Shown: positions 24,801 through 39,800, numbered from the stretch's first letter. The stretch: 64,000 nt of DNA from Arenicola marina (GCA_964019135.1 OZ025260.1:22872254-22936253); one strand, 5' to 3'. Numbers and translations are program-made. Notes: a model not told the origin generated them from the letters alone.

Positions 24801-27800
24801 CGCTTAAGGTGTGGGTGTTCGACTCACATCGACCGCAGAGATTCCGTGGCGTACTTGAAGGCATGGCCCTCAAACTCCTGCAGGTGGTGCTGACTGGCCG
24901 ACGGGGTGTCCAGGCCGGACGTACAGACCTCTCCGGCCTGACTGTCACTCTGGAAGCCACGGAACACATCATCAAAGACTTACCACAGAATTACCAAAGA
25001 CAAGCCACACGCTATCGTTCTGCAGCAAAAGCTTATAATTTAAATAATATTTGATACCTTTAACGTCCTATTTATTGCTTGCGGGAAGTTTGCTTCCGGA
25101 AACATGCTGGCACAATGATGGGATATACTTCACACGGTTTGACCGGAAGTGACCAAATCCACGCATGTCACCTGGCAATCAACCACGATGGATGAATGAC
25201 TGGCGTTTTAGACCACTTATGTGCACACATGGGTTGCAACGGGCCGGGAAACCCCTAGGGCCCCAAACACAGGTGTGTATGAACAATCGATCGAATGGAC
25301 AATATCCTGGCAGCAGGAGGTTAATACGGCGCCCCTATGGGTGAGATACAACCCCTCACCGCTGGGTCTGTCATGGTCCCCAAAAACTCTTGACCCTAAT
25401 AACGCGCCCTCGTGTGCACAACGCGGGCTTCAATCAACATTGGCTTCATTCTTATTTCGTCACTTACATCGCTGTTGCTGGACTGTGACCTGGTCACGTG
25501 GTGTTCGTCCTGCGCAGACTCGGCGGGGGGAGGGTCTCTCTGGATGGTGCCGCTCTTAATATGCCAGTAATAAGGACCCTCTTCATCTGCAGACAGGCAA
25601 TGATGAGGTCATGACACGGCAACAGATAATATCAACAGAAAATATCAAGAAAACATATCATTAAATAATATCAAGAAATAATATCATTAAATTATATCAA
25701 CAAATAATGTCAATAAATACTATTGACAAATAAAATCCGCAAATGACATATATCATCAATTTTTTTTAAATAACGTAATAATTAAAATTTTATTTACACC
25801 ATTAAAATCTAAAGTAATAGCTTATTTCATTTCAATATTCATCACATTCAAGTATTCGCTTATCCCTTTTATTTATATGCACTAGGGGAATATACTGGAA
25901 GCACAAGATCTGCATTTTTACCAGACATATGCCTTTATGTGTGACAGCTACCTTGCTTTCATGTCTAATTTGTAAGGGTCTAAACTATCTGCATATTGTA
26001 TTACCATCTTTTGCTCAGTAGGCAATCATTGGTACTTGCGCAATCATTGGCACTATTATACTTCTCCAGAAGAGGCCAGCTACATGAGAACCGACACGTT
26101 TTCTGGACAAAACGACAGGTGCGCCTCTCGTAATGTAGGCCACGCGGCTCGGCTCCTGTTCTGACGTCACTCGCCTCTTACGCCATAACTTTATCTCCCT
26201 TTATGGGTTGTCGGTTCCCTGACAATGCAGACATCCGGTCGACCGGGAACTACAGTCCCTATTGAATGCCGCTGAACGCATCAAAATGGCCGCCCCCCGG
26301 TACCATTTACGGCCAATGCATCGTGCTCTGCCTCCCTAAAGCATGGCTTAATGGGTTGACTTGCCTGAACGTCAGATATGCCGGTCACGACGTAAAGCGC
26401 CTTACTGTTTTAAACCATGTTTTAGGAGTCTATGGTGTCAGTGAATATATGTAGAACAAGTCTAATGCATTATATTAACAGACGAACTATCCACGTTAAT
26501 AAAAAATTGAATCGTTATCGAACGAGTCATATAACTGTGCATTTAGCAATGAATCTCCTCATGCAATTATGTGGCCAGCCATTTATTAATCTTAATAAAT
26601 GTACTAATTTAAGTGTTTTTTTCTTCTGTTTTTTTTTGTTATACCCTGTTCTTATTTCATCAGTAAAAGACAAAATCGTGTAAATTGATTTTCAAAACTA
26701 AAATCTAATAAAGCTAATCTTCATCGAAGTTTCAGGGGCTTGGTATAATGAGAGGAGAGCACTAGATACAGGCAACACGTGGACGCAATTCATCACCCAT
26801 AGCGTTAATAATGGATGACACTAGCGAGGTCATCGACCTTGTGGCATGACACGTGCTCAGCCAGTCAACAGCCAATGTAAACATGGGGCCACGTGGCGCA
26901 CACATCCAGGGCCTTGACACGGCACGGGGCGCGCCGCCCCACAAGGTCAGCGTGGCTGGCCCGGCCAGAGAGGCTTCTGTTGACCCTTCTCTGGAACACG
27001 GACACTTAGCAATGCCGGGGGAGGGCGGTGGGAAGGGGGTGGGGGGCAGTCTGGGTGAGGCGGGCCACGAGGGCCAGAGAATGATGCTGGGGATGGGGGA
27101 TTAGTTGCATATTCAGGAAGCTTTAACCATTTTTTGGTCATATCGCGTCAATGGAAGAAGGAAGGGAGAGTGGAGCCATGTTCCCGGGGTAACCCCCTAC
27201 TGCGACCACACAGACATGGCCACAGCGGGGCGGGGGTGGGGGTTGGGGAGAGGACGCGAGGTGGCGAATGTCACTGTTGTAATGTATGGGAATACTGTAC
27301 AATGTTCACGTTTTTATTGCGGAAGGCTCCGGGACATCAGACTGAACTCATTGGGCCTTGGAACAGTGAATTTGGAGGTAAAATTATATGAAAGATTATG
27401 AACAAATCTTGACGTGTATCGATGCATATATTTAGGCATGGTTAAGCTACATAGTGTATATGCCTGGATGAGCTATATAATGTATGCGCATGGCTGAGCT
27501 ATACAATGTATGCGCATGGCTGAGCTATATAATGTATGCGCATGGCTGAGCTATATAATGTATGCGCATGGCTGAGCTATATAATGTATGCGCATGGCTG
27601 AGCTATATAATGTATGCGCATGGCTGAGCTATACATTGTATGCCTCACATAATGTGCGTATTACTGATCTACATACGGCGGAGCTAAATGACGAATGGTG
27701 AATGATGAAGTCCAGCCCCCCCCCCCCGCGCTCCAGCACCCCCCCCCCCCCCCAGCGCCCCGCCGCCTCGACGAGCACACATCAAAGGGTGACCTCCCTT

Positions 27801-30800
27801 GCGCAGCCTCAGGCCAAAGGCCACCATAGCCAACGCCCCAGGCCAGGATGAGAGAACGTAGGGAGGCGAGGTCAAGAGGTCAAGACAGGGCGGCCGCTGA
27901 GGCGGTAGGGGGCGGCACCGCAGCACCTTCCCGGCTATTTATAGGCCGTTATAGGTACGTGTGTCGTATAACCATCATATCAATAGCTATCCACTGCATG
28001 GAAACATCAGTAAACTTCACAGTACGGCGTTTTAACTTAATATGAGGATGTGTTTTAGACGCAACAAGAAGGTTTCAATTTTTCCTCATTTTGTAGAATA
28101 TGTGTCCGCAAGCCATGAAACCTATCCTATTTTATAAACCTGATTCCTTTATTATATGATTTTTGTGGGGCAAAACATCATTCAGCATATCTTTGATCTT
28201 CGGGCTCATTTTGCTTTCTATCGCACTCCATATTGCGTGATTTAATTATAACTTTTAACTTTAAAAAACTATGCATTTTGATGGTGTTTGCAATGTTTGG
28301 AATTAGTTTAACCCTCTGTAATCCTGTCATTTAGCCACCTGCCAGCTTGACCGCCACAATCTTTAACGATTCTCCAAAGGCTTTCTTTTCTTAATATATA
28401 AGGTTGTCTTTAAACATGTATTGCATGCATTTATTCATCACGCAACACTTTGTAAGTCCGCTCCCCTCCTCCCCTTTCCAGTTGCACTACTCCGATAATA
28501 CGGATATCGCTAGACACAACAATACGATACGATACTGCAAAATTCGTACTTTCGTGTTTCTCCCATCCGGCCGGCAAGGTCTCAGACGTCTGTCCCTCGC
28601 TCTCCTCCGCATCAGACTGAAATGGACAAGTCAGCATATCAGTTCAGTAAATTAAGACTCATTTCGCAACAAGGATGACAATAAACATTTTTTTTTTGTT
28701 AAACAAAGACTTCTACAAATACAATGGCACCGTGTTATAGCATAAAAGAAAGGATGATATAGGCACTCGAGATTAAAGCAGAAGTTGGGCGACACCTGTA
28801 GATCACGTGGCAGTGACGACACAGTGATAAGAACAAATTCAGGCGAGACCTATAGGCACCCGCACCCCCCAACCTAAACACAACATAATACGCTTCTTGG
28901 TTACGGCACTGAGTTAAAACAAATCTTACACAATTACCTTACATCCTTATTCGAAACAAGTTACAGTAATCCTTGAATAGATAGGACGAATATAAGTAAT
29001 CGAAGTAAGCTGCTAAACACGTTGTCCATCTGACCAGCGACGTACCATGGCATGTGTGTCCCACCCCACAACTTACCATGCTTCCAGCACATGTTACTCC
29101 AAGGGCAGTAACCCAACAAACCTACTTCGCAACAACCGATGGACGGACACGAGGTGCAGACGGTCTCTATGGGCATGTATTGGTAAGTTTGGGTGGGAAG
29201 CAGCCACGGCGTAGGATGGGAGGAGGGTGAGGGGAGAGGGTGGAGAGTTCTGACACATGTAGGTTTCGGGTAGTGGTGGGGGGGGGCGCATGGAGCTAGA
29301 AGCAATAAGTATTTATTTATAACCACAAGGGTCAGACGTCAGTTGGACCAGTCGCCAGGTGTCACTCTCTGCCAACAACACGCTCCGCCAGTGGCTACGT
29401 CTGAGCGTAGGTAGACAGGGAGCGACCCCTAGCGAATGGAATGTGAAGAGTAGACACGGAGCGGCCTCTAGCGAATGGAATACGTAGTGTATGCACGGAG
29501 CGGCCTCTAGCGAATGGAATACGTAGTTTATGCACGGAGTTACCCCTAGCAAATGGAATAAGAAGCAAACGCACAGAGCGACACCTGGCGACTACAGTAA
29601 GAGAGAGCGGATAACATTTGTTGGCCCACCGGAAACGCGCTTTCAACAAACATACGACAGCAGACCAAGGACTAACTGATGGCCAACATGGCGATAACTT
29701 TTATTTTACATTACACACTATATAATTTATGAGTATGGCTGAGCTAATGTATGTGTAGGGCTGAGCTATATAATGCAAATGTCGTACTTCAGGGGTCGTA
29801 TCATTCGTACTTACACTGAGCGGTTCTTTTTACTAAGAGGAAGCGATTACTACAAATCCTATTGCATAAGAACTAATAGGGCTTAGGATAGTTGGACAAA
29901 GAAAACATACGCAGAATACACATATCTTTATGTTGAGGGACGGCAGCTTGGTCGGATTGCAGGTGATTTGGTCATTCATCTAAGCCAACTATGTGCAAAT
30001 TTGGGCTAAACTACGATCGATGAAACCAATTATACACAGTAGTCAATACTACGCAAAGACTGTACGACGAGCAAGATCGAAGCTCGAAGCCACGTCTGTT
30101 GGTCTTTATCTAAAACCTGTGATATTTCAGATTGGTTCTACACTGAAAGGGAAACTTCTGTAAGAGGCACCGCCTCCCCCACCACCACACCACCTGTAGC
30201 CTGGCACCCACTCCATGCTGCCTTCCAAAGCCCGGCGAGTGGGGAGGCCCCACCAAGGAGGGGAACCAGCCATTTCACCGCAGACACCACACTGAACAAC
30301 ACACAAACGTTGCTATTGAAGTTTACTATCATTACAATATCATTATAATAGGCACCCTGGCAGACTGGTTAATTAGGGATTTATTAAATTGCTATTCCCG
30401 ACTGGGTAATAAGAGATTAAATAGGTTTATATAGATATATTTACGTCAGCAATATATATTGATTGCAAGTCGGAAAGCCCTCAGAGGACTGCGATATGCC
30501 ATACGGGCATCAAGCGGTAATATTAACACAATTTTAAGGGTATCGGGTTCGGGTTTCACAGGCGCTAATGTCTCCCATCCCGGCCATGAGCCATGTCTCT
30601 CCGCGGGGACATCAACGCTCATACAAGCGGCTTCTTCGTCTGGCGAGATTCAAGAAGGGCATAAATAATAAGATGCGGCCTAAAGAACACATTGTACTGA
30701 TATTAACCGGCGATCGCGATCAAATCTCACCCTCCCTGCAGGCCGCTTCCTATAGATCGGGCGCAGTCGGTCCATTTCATGAAGACCTCGTAAATGGACC

Positions 30801-33800
30801 TCAGCAAGCCCGACCCCATCCCATCCCGCCCTCCTCATCCCTTGCCCGGTGGTAGTCGACCGAGGTTCCAGTGGCAGCTGCCAAGTCCCAGCATCGATTG
30901 CCAAAAACATGATGGCATTAGGGCAGTACCCTTGGCGCCATTACTACCTCGTCGGGAACAAAGCCACGTCTAGCCAGCGTCAGGAACGACCCATTTCAGA
31001 CGCGCCCCCCCCCCCGACCACTATCGCTGTCCCCGCCATCGAGCATCCCCCAACCGCCCAAACCAGGGGAAACCCCGTGACTTCTTGTTACCCGTCAAAT
31101 CCGCCGTTAGATTCTACCGATAGGAGCGGGTCCTACAGAGCCGAGAGATGAAATCGGTTGGAGACTAAATCGAAATTCAATTTGAGAGAAAGCCGGCCAT
31201 TGAGCCCGCGGGGTATGTATCCATCCCCCCCCCCCCCGAGCACGAGGGCACAGTGCCCAGCTGTGGCCCCCCAGGGAGACAGGGCCGCGCTTGGAGGTGG
31301 GGGAGTGGGGGGAGGGGGACGGGGGAGGAGCGCTGGGGGCTGGTAACTAGGGGCATGGGCTTGGGGGGGGGGGGGTCATGAAAGGAAGAAGAGGCCAAGA
31401 GTTGGTCAAGGTTAAACAACAACAGGATGAGCTGCCTTCTGGCTCAGGGTGGGGCGAGGTGGGGGTGAGATGCGAGACGGGGCTAAGACTAGACCGGCGG
31501 AATATGGGGGGGTTGAAGGTAGGATTTGGTGTGTGTGTGGGGTGTGTGTGGGGGGCTGGGGGGGGGGGTTATAGAAGGAGAGCTCGAGACGGTTCTGTCC
31601 ATATTTGGACACAGGGCAATGACGCTGACCCCAAACTCCCATAAAAGCTATTTCGGGACCTTACATATGGCTCGGGTACATACCATAAGTCTATCGGCCA
31701 CGAGCCAACGCCCCCAGCGATCCAGACGATGGACCCTCCCACGCCCTGCCCCGCCCCCTCCCGCTCCATCAACAACATTAACGCAATCAGATGCAAGCAG
31801 AAGGGTTCGCTAAAAACTACGCTCTATCCCACGCACCAATAATCAACTTGGATCCATATACCCTCCACTCCCTCCCCTGCTACAGCAACCCCCCGCCCCC
31901 GCCCCGCCTTCTACTCCCCAGATACATCGTAACCCGGCTGACAGCGCCCTCCCCTCTCCACCCCCCCACCCTCCCACCTGCCCCCAGCCCTCCACCCCAG
32001 CGGGTTGCGACGGCGCGGAGCCTCAGATCAATACCTCACCCATAGTGACACCGTGCCGGAGAAATCACCCGAAATAGAATTTGCGTTGAGAAGTTCACAG
32101 TCGAGAGGAGGTTGAATGAACCCTACATTATAACGCAGCAGATATCAGGCCCGGTCACACAGGGGGATGGCACTAAAAATAGGGAAATGGAACGGAAACG
32201 AAGGCCAAGTTTGGCCATAGTTCCTCTTGTAGACAGACCATCGATTGGAGGGAGACTGGCCCAGATAGCTTCAGATCGAATTTTTATTGTTGATACGACT
32301 TCTCCATATCAACATTGTCCTCTCGAATTAATAAATGACTAAATGAATTCGTCTTTTCTGCACATATTGACCACAACACAGTCTTTCTGGACCCTAAGCG
32401 ATCGCCAACCGCCCTTATAACTACGTTATGTTTTTCCAAAAAAAGAGATCTAACGCTTCACACGACGGTCTTGTCGACAGGCAGAATAGGGTCTCTTTGC
32501 CTAGATTGGTTGCATATTCAGGATGCTTTAACCATTTTTGGTCATATCGCGACAATGGGAGAAGGAAGGGAGAGTGGGGCCATGTCCCCGGGGGTAACCC
32601 CTAACTCTTTGCGAAGAAGGACATGGGATCCTTATCCTGCGACCCCAAAGACATTGCCACAGCGGGGCTCGAACCACCGACCCACGTGCCGTTAGGCTCT
32701 CAGGTGCCCAGAGCAGTGAATGCCAGCGCTCACACTAACTGAGCTGTCAAGCTTCATGCATATTATGTTACTCCTGCTACAGCAGCGTAATAAACAATTC
32801 GACCACGTGACTTTCATATAAGAGCATTACTACCCATGCTGCGGCATAGATGGCAAAACATATTAACTAAAATAATAACATCTTGCCATCTATGTAGTCC
32901 ATATTTGGTTACAGTGGTGACAGCAAAGTAAAATGCCGGCACGATGACACGAGTTAAAGGAAAGTGCCAGCAGTAGTGAAAATAAAAAATATTCTCCAAT
33001 CTCTCTATATATTTTTTTTATTTTTTTATATATAACTTTTTTTTTACATTTTTTAAATATGATTTATTTCCATAACAGTACAAAGATATTTACAATAGTG
33101 AACATAGCCCAATCTCTATATATTATATATATATATATATATAAGGTAAGTACCTGTTTTGATTTCTCCGAGGCGGCCTTGGCGGACTGTTTCTTCTTGG
33201 GGACCACGGCGTAGATGTCGTCATTGATGGGTCCCTGTATGTGCTGCACGTCGGCCTGGATCCCGCTGTCGTTGGAGTCCGGCGAGTTAATGTCCTTCGT
33301 CTTGTCATCGTAGCTGGAAATGATGAAAATATAGGTGAATAATGATCTTTTTTACGTTTTTTTAACTTTTGTTTATTTCACTTTTTTTTCTTTGATTAAC
33401 CAGCTTGAAACTTTATATTACACTTTCCGCAATCTGTATTGCAGTGGAATAAGATATGTCTTCAGAACGATGGGTGGATGGTTGTTTTAAACCTCGGGTC
33501 TTGCGAATCTCCTGTACTTTTAGTCTGGAGTGTTTGCAAATCAGTATCCAAAACCAGTATTCACAAACCATACCATATGATAATGAATCCGACCCCTACG
33601 GACCTAAGATGGCACGACGGAAGGGCACTTTTCGTGCATTAGCTACCAGTGATTAACGAAGACGGGTACATGGGATGGTTTATACAGTTGAAAATGATGC
33701 ATGGATCGGTACTTTGATACCTTACTGCAATACCACGAGACCATTAGAGAACGAGCATGCGTCATTCTTGCTATTGTCATCCATGTTCGCCATAATTAGC

Positions 33801-36800
33801 ATGGTCAAAGATACTGGTATGGTCAATATCGGTGTATGTTTGAGGGATTTAAGCGGAGATTAAGGACAAAGAAATCATATTATAGGCAACGGCGGTTGGC
33901 AACTGGAAGCATCAACGCGGGCCTCAAATCAACGTCAAAGTCGTCAAACCACCTTACGGCATAGTACCACGGACCACTCACAGCCAGAGGACAAGTGACA
34001 GCGATATCACAGGAGAACCTCTCCACACAGGCCTCCCGTCGCCGAGACCGCCCCTAACCAGTCGGGTCGCGTCCGGCTTCCGCAACAACCAATATTAGTG
34101 CTTCCATTACATGAAGAGTTTCAGCGACAAGCTTGGCCATGAGCCGTCGGTCTGTGCGTCCGCCGTCGACAGTAAACCCAGCCCCGCCGGTCAGACAGAC
34201 AGACAGACATAACGTCATTGCCATCGTTACCGGCCTATATCCGGTTGTCTGTCGGTTGAGGGACGCCAGTAAAAAAAAAGTCGTCTGCTTGTCTTTGGGG
34301 ATGACGTCAGGCGCCATCGCCTCAAGTCCCTCGACCTCAGCTCTTTCAAGACACCACCCGCCTCAGCCCGTTTCTACTAGACCAAAGACTGAGTCAATAT
34401 ATTTAGCCTCAGCCTCCCGCCGTGAATAATAAATCGTCCTTCCGAGAAGGAAGAAAGCGATCCCGCCGGGGGGTGGGAGGGGGGGGGGCGACTAGCTACC
34501 ATGACACCAACAACCCTTGAAAGAGCCAGACCACTTGGCCTTGGCCTTCAGTCTTGGGGGATGCTGAAGGGATTGACACGTATGTAAACAACCGGCCCCA
34601 TGCCCGACAGCGTGCTCAAACGAACACCGTGGTTACCTGATCACAAACACTTAAGGTCTCATTGCAGGTGCTTCTTAAGCTACCGCCTGATTGGTTGTAT
34701 ATTCAGGACGCGTTAACCACTTTTGGTCATATCGCGTCAATGAGAGAAGGAAGGGAGAGTGGAGCCATGTCCTTGGGGGTAGACTCCCTACTCTATGCGA
34801 CGAAGGACATGGGATCTTTATCCTGTGACCACACAGACATGGCCACAGCGGAGCTTGAACCATCGAGCCACGTGCCGTTAGGCTCTCAGGTGGACGGAGC
34901 ACTCAAGGCGGGCGCTCTAACCCACTGAGCTATCGGGCCGGCCCAAGTTACCGCCTCAAGCCGTGCTAGCATCGCTTAAGCGTACACACGAAAACTGTAT
35001 ACATAGGACTACAAGGCTTGGGGGAAGAGGCCATCAAGACAGCAAAATAGACCATCGCGTGTATTTCATGATATCTCTGTCAAATGAAGACGAACGGGGC
35101 GTTGGCTTTCGGGTTGGCCAGAAAGGCGTTCGAAGTGAAGCCAAGCCATCTTTGGAAATACGAAAAATTCACACACGCTTTCGTTCCGGTGAAGCAAGTT
35201 ACATTGTCCTACCCTTACACATAACTCACCCACCCTAAACTGTCCCCCTGTCCTGTCGGACTAAATAGTTGATGATCAGTAGCTACGGAATACCTTTTAT
35301 GCCCACATTCTGGGTTAGGAAAACCCAAGGCACAGACGTTTAAAATTTCCGGTCCAGCAGCCCACTCGTCACGACCTGCTCCAACCATACAGGTTAAACT
35401 CACGCTATTGACCACGCCCTATTCCACCGAACGCCCGTCCAGAACGTACCGTACCAGGCCACCCGGACACGGATCTAGCACCCCACCTCCACCCCTCCCG
35501 ATCTATCCAAACTATCACCCCAACCCTTTGCCAGCTACCAGAACCATTATCCCCATACCCACCACACATACCAGAACCGGTAGCCTATCGTAGTTGATAT
35601 CCCCCAACCCCACAAGTACCAGACTTGATAATCTAGCCAAAGTGAAACCTCCAACCTACGTAACAGGAGTGGCAATCAATAGGTGATACCCTCAAACAAC
35701 CACCGCTCCACCAATCCAAATCTTTCCATCTACCAGGAGTGATAGTGACCACTGCACACGCCTTCACCAGAAACGGCAACCTACTAAGCGTGAACAAATT
35801 GACTAAATGGTCAGAACAGCTTGCCTAGCCCCGCTAACACCATAACTAACACCTAACAGGCTCAGAGCTAAAACAAATGCCCGAAACGATATACCTCCCT
35901 CCCTCCCCGCTGTCACCAGAACTGGCTAACCTGCCAGAACGGACAACATACCAGAAGTGGAATACCCCTCCCCCGCACCCAACCCAAGCAACAGACCTAC
36001 CAGAAGAGCATACCCCAGCCCCACCCACCTCTACCACCAGACCTACCAGACGTGGTATACCCCCACCCCCCTCCATCACCACACCTACCAGAAGTGGTAT
36101 TCCCCCAACCCCCTCTGCCACCAGACCTACCAGAAGTGGCATACCCCCCCCACCCAACCCAACCACCAGACCTACCAAGAAGTGGTATCCCCCACCCCCC
36201 CCTCTACCACCAGACCTACCAGAAGTGGTATCCCCCTAAGCCCACCCCCACCCCCCACCCCCTATCATCAGACCTACCAGAAGTGGTATACTTCCAACCC
36301 CACCACCCTCTGCCACCAGACCCACAAGTAATGGTATACCGCCCATCCCCACCCCCCTATCACCAGACCTACCAGAAGTGGTATACACCCTACCTCCACC
36401 CCCTTCTGCCACCAGACCTACCATAAGTGGTATACCCCCCACCCCCAACCCCCTCTATCACCAGACCTACCAGAAGTGATACCCCAACATGTATTCCTCC
36501 ATGTCGTTCTCATCACCCTGGCTCGCCCCCCTCCCCCCCCCCCACCCACTCCACCAGACCTCCCAGAAGTGGTATACCCCACCCCCCTCCATCACCAGAC
36601 CTACCAGAAGTTGTCCCCCCCCCTATCACAAGATCTACCAGAAGTGATATCCCAACATGTATTCCTTCATGTCGTTCTCATCACCCTGGCTCGCCGCCCC
36701 CCACCCCCATCACCAGACCTACCAGAAGTGATATCCCATGATGTATTCCTCAGTGTCGTTCCCATCACCCTGACTCGGCACGCCGTCCACCACGGAGTCC

Positions 36801-39800
36801 GTGAAGTGCCAGGAGTCGCCGTCAACCTCTGCCAACTGCTGCTCCACCTGCCGGCTGAGAATGTTCTCGAGCTGCTGCTGGTTCCCCTGCATCACTGCCA
36901 CGGCGAACACGACCAGTTCGTACTTGCTGGAGACTGTCTGGGCCTGGGACTCAGCGTACCAATCTTCCTTCATGGCGCCGTCCCAGAGGTCACGACGGCG
37001 CGTCGTTATGCATGTATGAATGGATTGTATGTATGTATATGGTCAATTAGCCAATAGATTGTATCCGTACGTATGGTCAATTAGCCAATGGATTGCATCA
37101 GTAAATATGGTCAATTAGCCTAGCACGTGGCCGCCTGAATGTATCTTGTAAATTTGTGAGGGTTTTCCATGGGCCTCCACCGTTCTCTGTGTTCACCCAG
37201 AAGGTTCAATCACAGAACGCTTCGAGATAATGCATATGAACCACATATGTGGACTGCAGACCAGTATAGATATATATATATATATCACAAAATGCTTTTA
37301 ACACATTTTCCGAAAAGGCACCTGGTTTGTGGTAGGTATCCCAAATCTTGGCAAAGATGGTCCACTTCAGCAAAACAGCAGTAATTATCCAATCAATAGA
37401 CAGTCAATTAGTGACTGGCTGATGTACAGGTTTCCCAGACCTATTTTATCTATCCAATATCAATTGGAAATAAAAGGACTGAATCCCGAGAACCACACCT
37501 CTCAGGCGGATGGAGAAACAAGGGGTAAAGTGGCCCAGAGAATGGACTACAAACAGATCTGTTGCAGCCACCGTGACCCACACTGGCGGGATGTCCAGAC
37601 ACTTCTATTGACGCCGGACGCAGTCAACACCGTCCCACCGGCTCTGCTGAGGTTCGAGAAGTATGACTGGGTCCGGATTTCCGATAACTGGGCCAGCGGC
37701 CACCCCTGCCGCCTATGACTGTACCCCGATGACGCACGGTGTGATGATGGCCAGGCGATCCCTAGAGCTGCGGCCGGTGACAACCGCCGGGTCCATGTCC
37801 ACGTCTGGCAGAGGTGGCAGGCTAGCAGGACGCAAGGATGGGATGGCAGGCTGGCAGGATGGCTGGGATGGCTGGGATGGCAGGCTGGCAGGATGTCTGG
37901 CAGGATGGCTGGGATGGCAGGCTGGCAGGATGTCTGGCAGGATGGCTGGGATGGCAGGCTGGGCTGGCAGGATGGCTGGGATGGCTGGGATGGCAGGCTG
38001 GCGGACAGGTTGGCTGACTGGCTGGCTGGCTTACTGGCCTCCGTCCCCTCTCGACGGTGATGAGTCACCAGATGTCGAGTCTCAATTTCCTCACTGGTGG
38101 TGACTGTTAGGGCCGGACCGCGAGGTCTCGCAGAGCGGTAGCAGGTGGAAGCGGGTGATGACGATGGCGGCGGCGGCGGCGGTGGCGGTGGTGGCGGCCA
38201 TGTTGCGGAGAACCTTGTCCGCCGCTCTCAACGACTTGTCGCTGTCTGCACTGCGCAGTGACGGGAGGTGGCTGCCTGAGTCTGGGGCGGGGTGGGGTCA
38301 GGTTGGGATGGAGAGGCGGCGGGGCACACAGGTCTCGTGACCGGGTCACCTGATAGCCAGCGAACACGCCGGGGGGAGGGGGAGGAGGAGGGGGGTGCAC
38401 GTCCGTCCCGTCTCAGCATCAGCCCCTGAACCAGCTGAGGCAGAATTTACACCATACTAATCCAATGATCCACTGATAGTCAACGACGAGTCGAGCGTTG
38501 CTAGATCAAGGGTGGAGTAGACACATTCAAGTCTTCAGGCTCGGCGCATGCAGACAGCGACCCACCGATGGACAGATGGATGGTGGGAGTCGTCCGAAGC
38601 AATGCCAAACATGGGACAGTGCGGCTGACTGGCGGACTGGCTGACTGGATGGCGGCGACCCATAAACTTCGCGGATGGAAGGAGCGACGGTGCCGGTGGC
38701 GACGGGTCTAGCGAGTACCCGAGTGGACGCAGACAGCGAGGAGAACTGCAGTTTGCAGACTAGGAGATCCCAGCCCACCGAGCCTCATCAGAAGCAAGAG
38801 CAGTCCCCGAGACCCAAATATCGATCGACAGGCAGGCGACTACAACCCTTGGCCGTCCGTCCACCCATCCACCCATCCATCCTTCCACCCACTCGCCAAC
38901 CCCCGCCTGGGCCGCCTTGGAACCCCGTCAGCCCCGCCCTGGCACCCGACTCTGGCACCACGACCGCACCACCCTGGCACCCCGCCCGCCCCGCCCTGGC
39001 ACCCCGCCCGCCCCGCCCCTGCACCTAGCCCCGCCCGGAGCGTGGGGACAGCTCTGTGGTCGCCCCATGTCCCCACTGAGCGAGTCACACCCAGGCCACG
39101 GCCCCCACAGTATGACGTCATCGTGCCGGAAGTCCGACTTATAATGATCGTTGTCTGGACGGCTTGCACCTTCCGGTCCATTTACAGCCATACAGGCAGA
39201 CGCTGAGGGCAGCGGGAATAATCGTAAACCTTGTCTATAGGTCCATAGCTTAATTCTATTCCATTAAATATGTATCATTACAACTTCCAGACTAAAACAT
39301 TTTCAACACCATATATCTTATATACAGTTGATATACAGGTGGATATGGATACCATATCGCTTCATGACCATTGTGCCCGGTCCAGTTTAAAATCAAGCAC
39401 TTTTCATTGTAACTGCCCTATTTTCAAGCAAATTCAAGTACATTAGATCGACCTCAAGGCCCATTTCTGTTTTTATGACCTTTTCCAGGCATCAGTCAAA
39501 ATTCAAACACTTTTCAAGCCTGTGCGCATCCTGTTATAAGCATGTGCCCAGCGTGGCGTAGGCCACTGGTGAACGATAGACGCGTAGTCTCATTCCATCC
39601 ATCCATCCATCCACCCATCCAGCCATCCATCGCCACGGCCAGCCAGGTGAGTCACTTAGTATGGACGGTCGCACCAGACCTCCAGACCAGGGAAAGTGAA
39701 ATGCCTTGTCACCCAGCTGACCCGGCTATAAAACCGCTTTCACACTCATCAGTCTACCCATCACGTTATCCATATCGCGGGATTACCGTGGACTCCCACT

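Larger units (their letters stand above)
25587..28549. other. intron 4
   Basis: Splits the WW domain. Contains a SINE fragment (27104-27231), a 26-bp minisatellite (27430-27650) and C runs near 27716-27753. No exon recognised. Confidence 0.5.
28617..33153. other. intron 3
   Basis: Holds a 39-bp minisatellite, a family B SINE (32507-32750), G-rich and C-rich tracts at 31000-32000, and an AT-rich block at 33000-33143 with a TA dinucleotide run just past the exon 3 donor. Confidence 0.5.

Noticed and set aside
35846..36448. Pro-rich and Gly-rich open frames
   Set aside because: Products of the C-rich donor-bearing minisatellite; the sequence is intron 2.
37547..38068. 173-codon minus frame (SQPSQPSCQP)
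   Set aside because: Low-complexity translation of the GGCTGGCAGGAT repeat. No phase-compatible exon.
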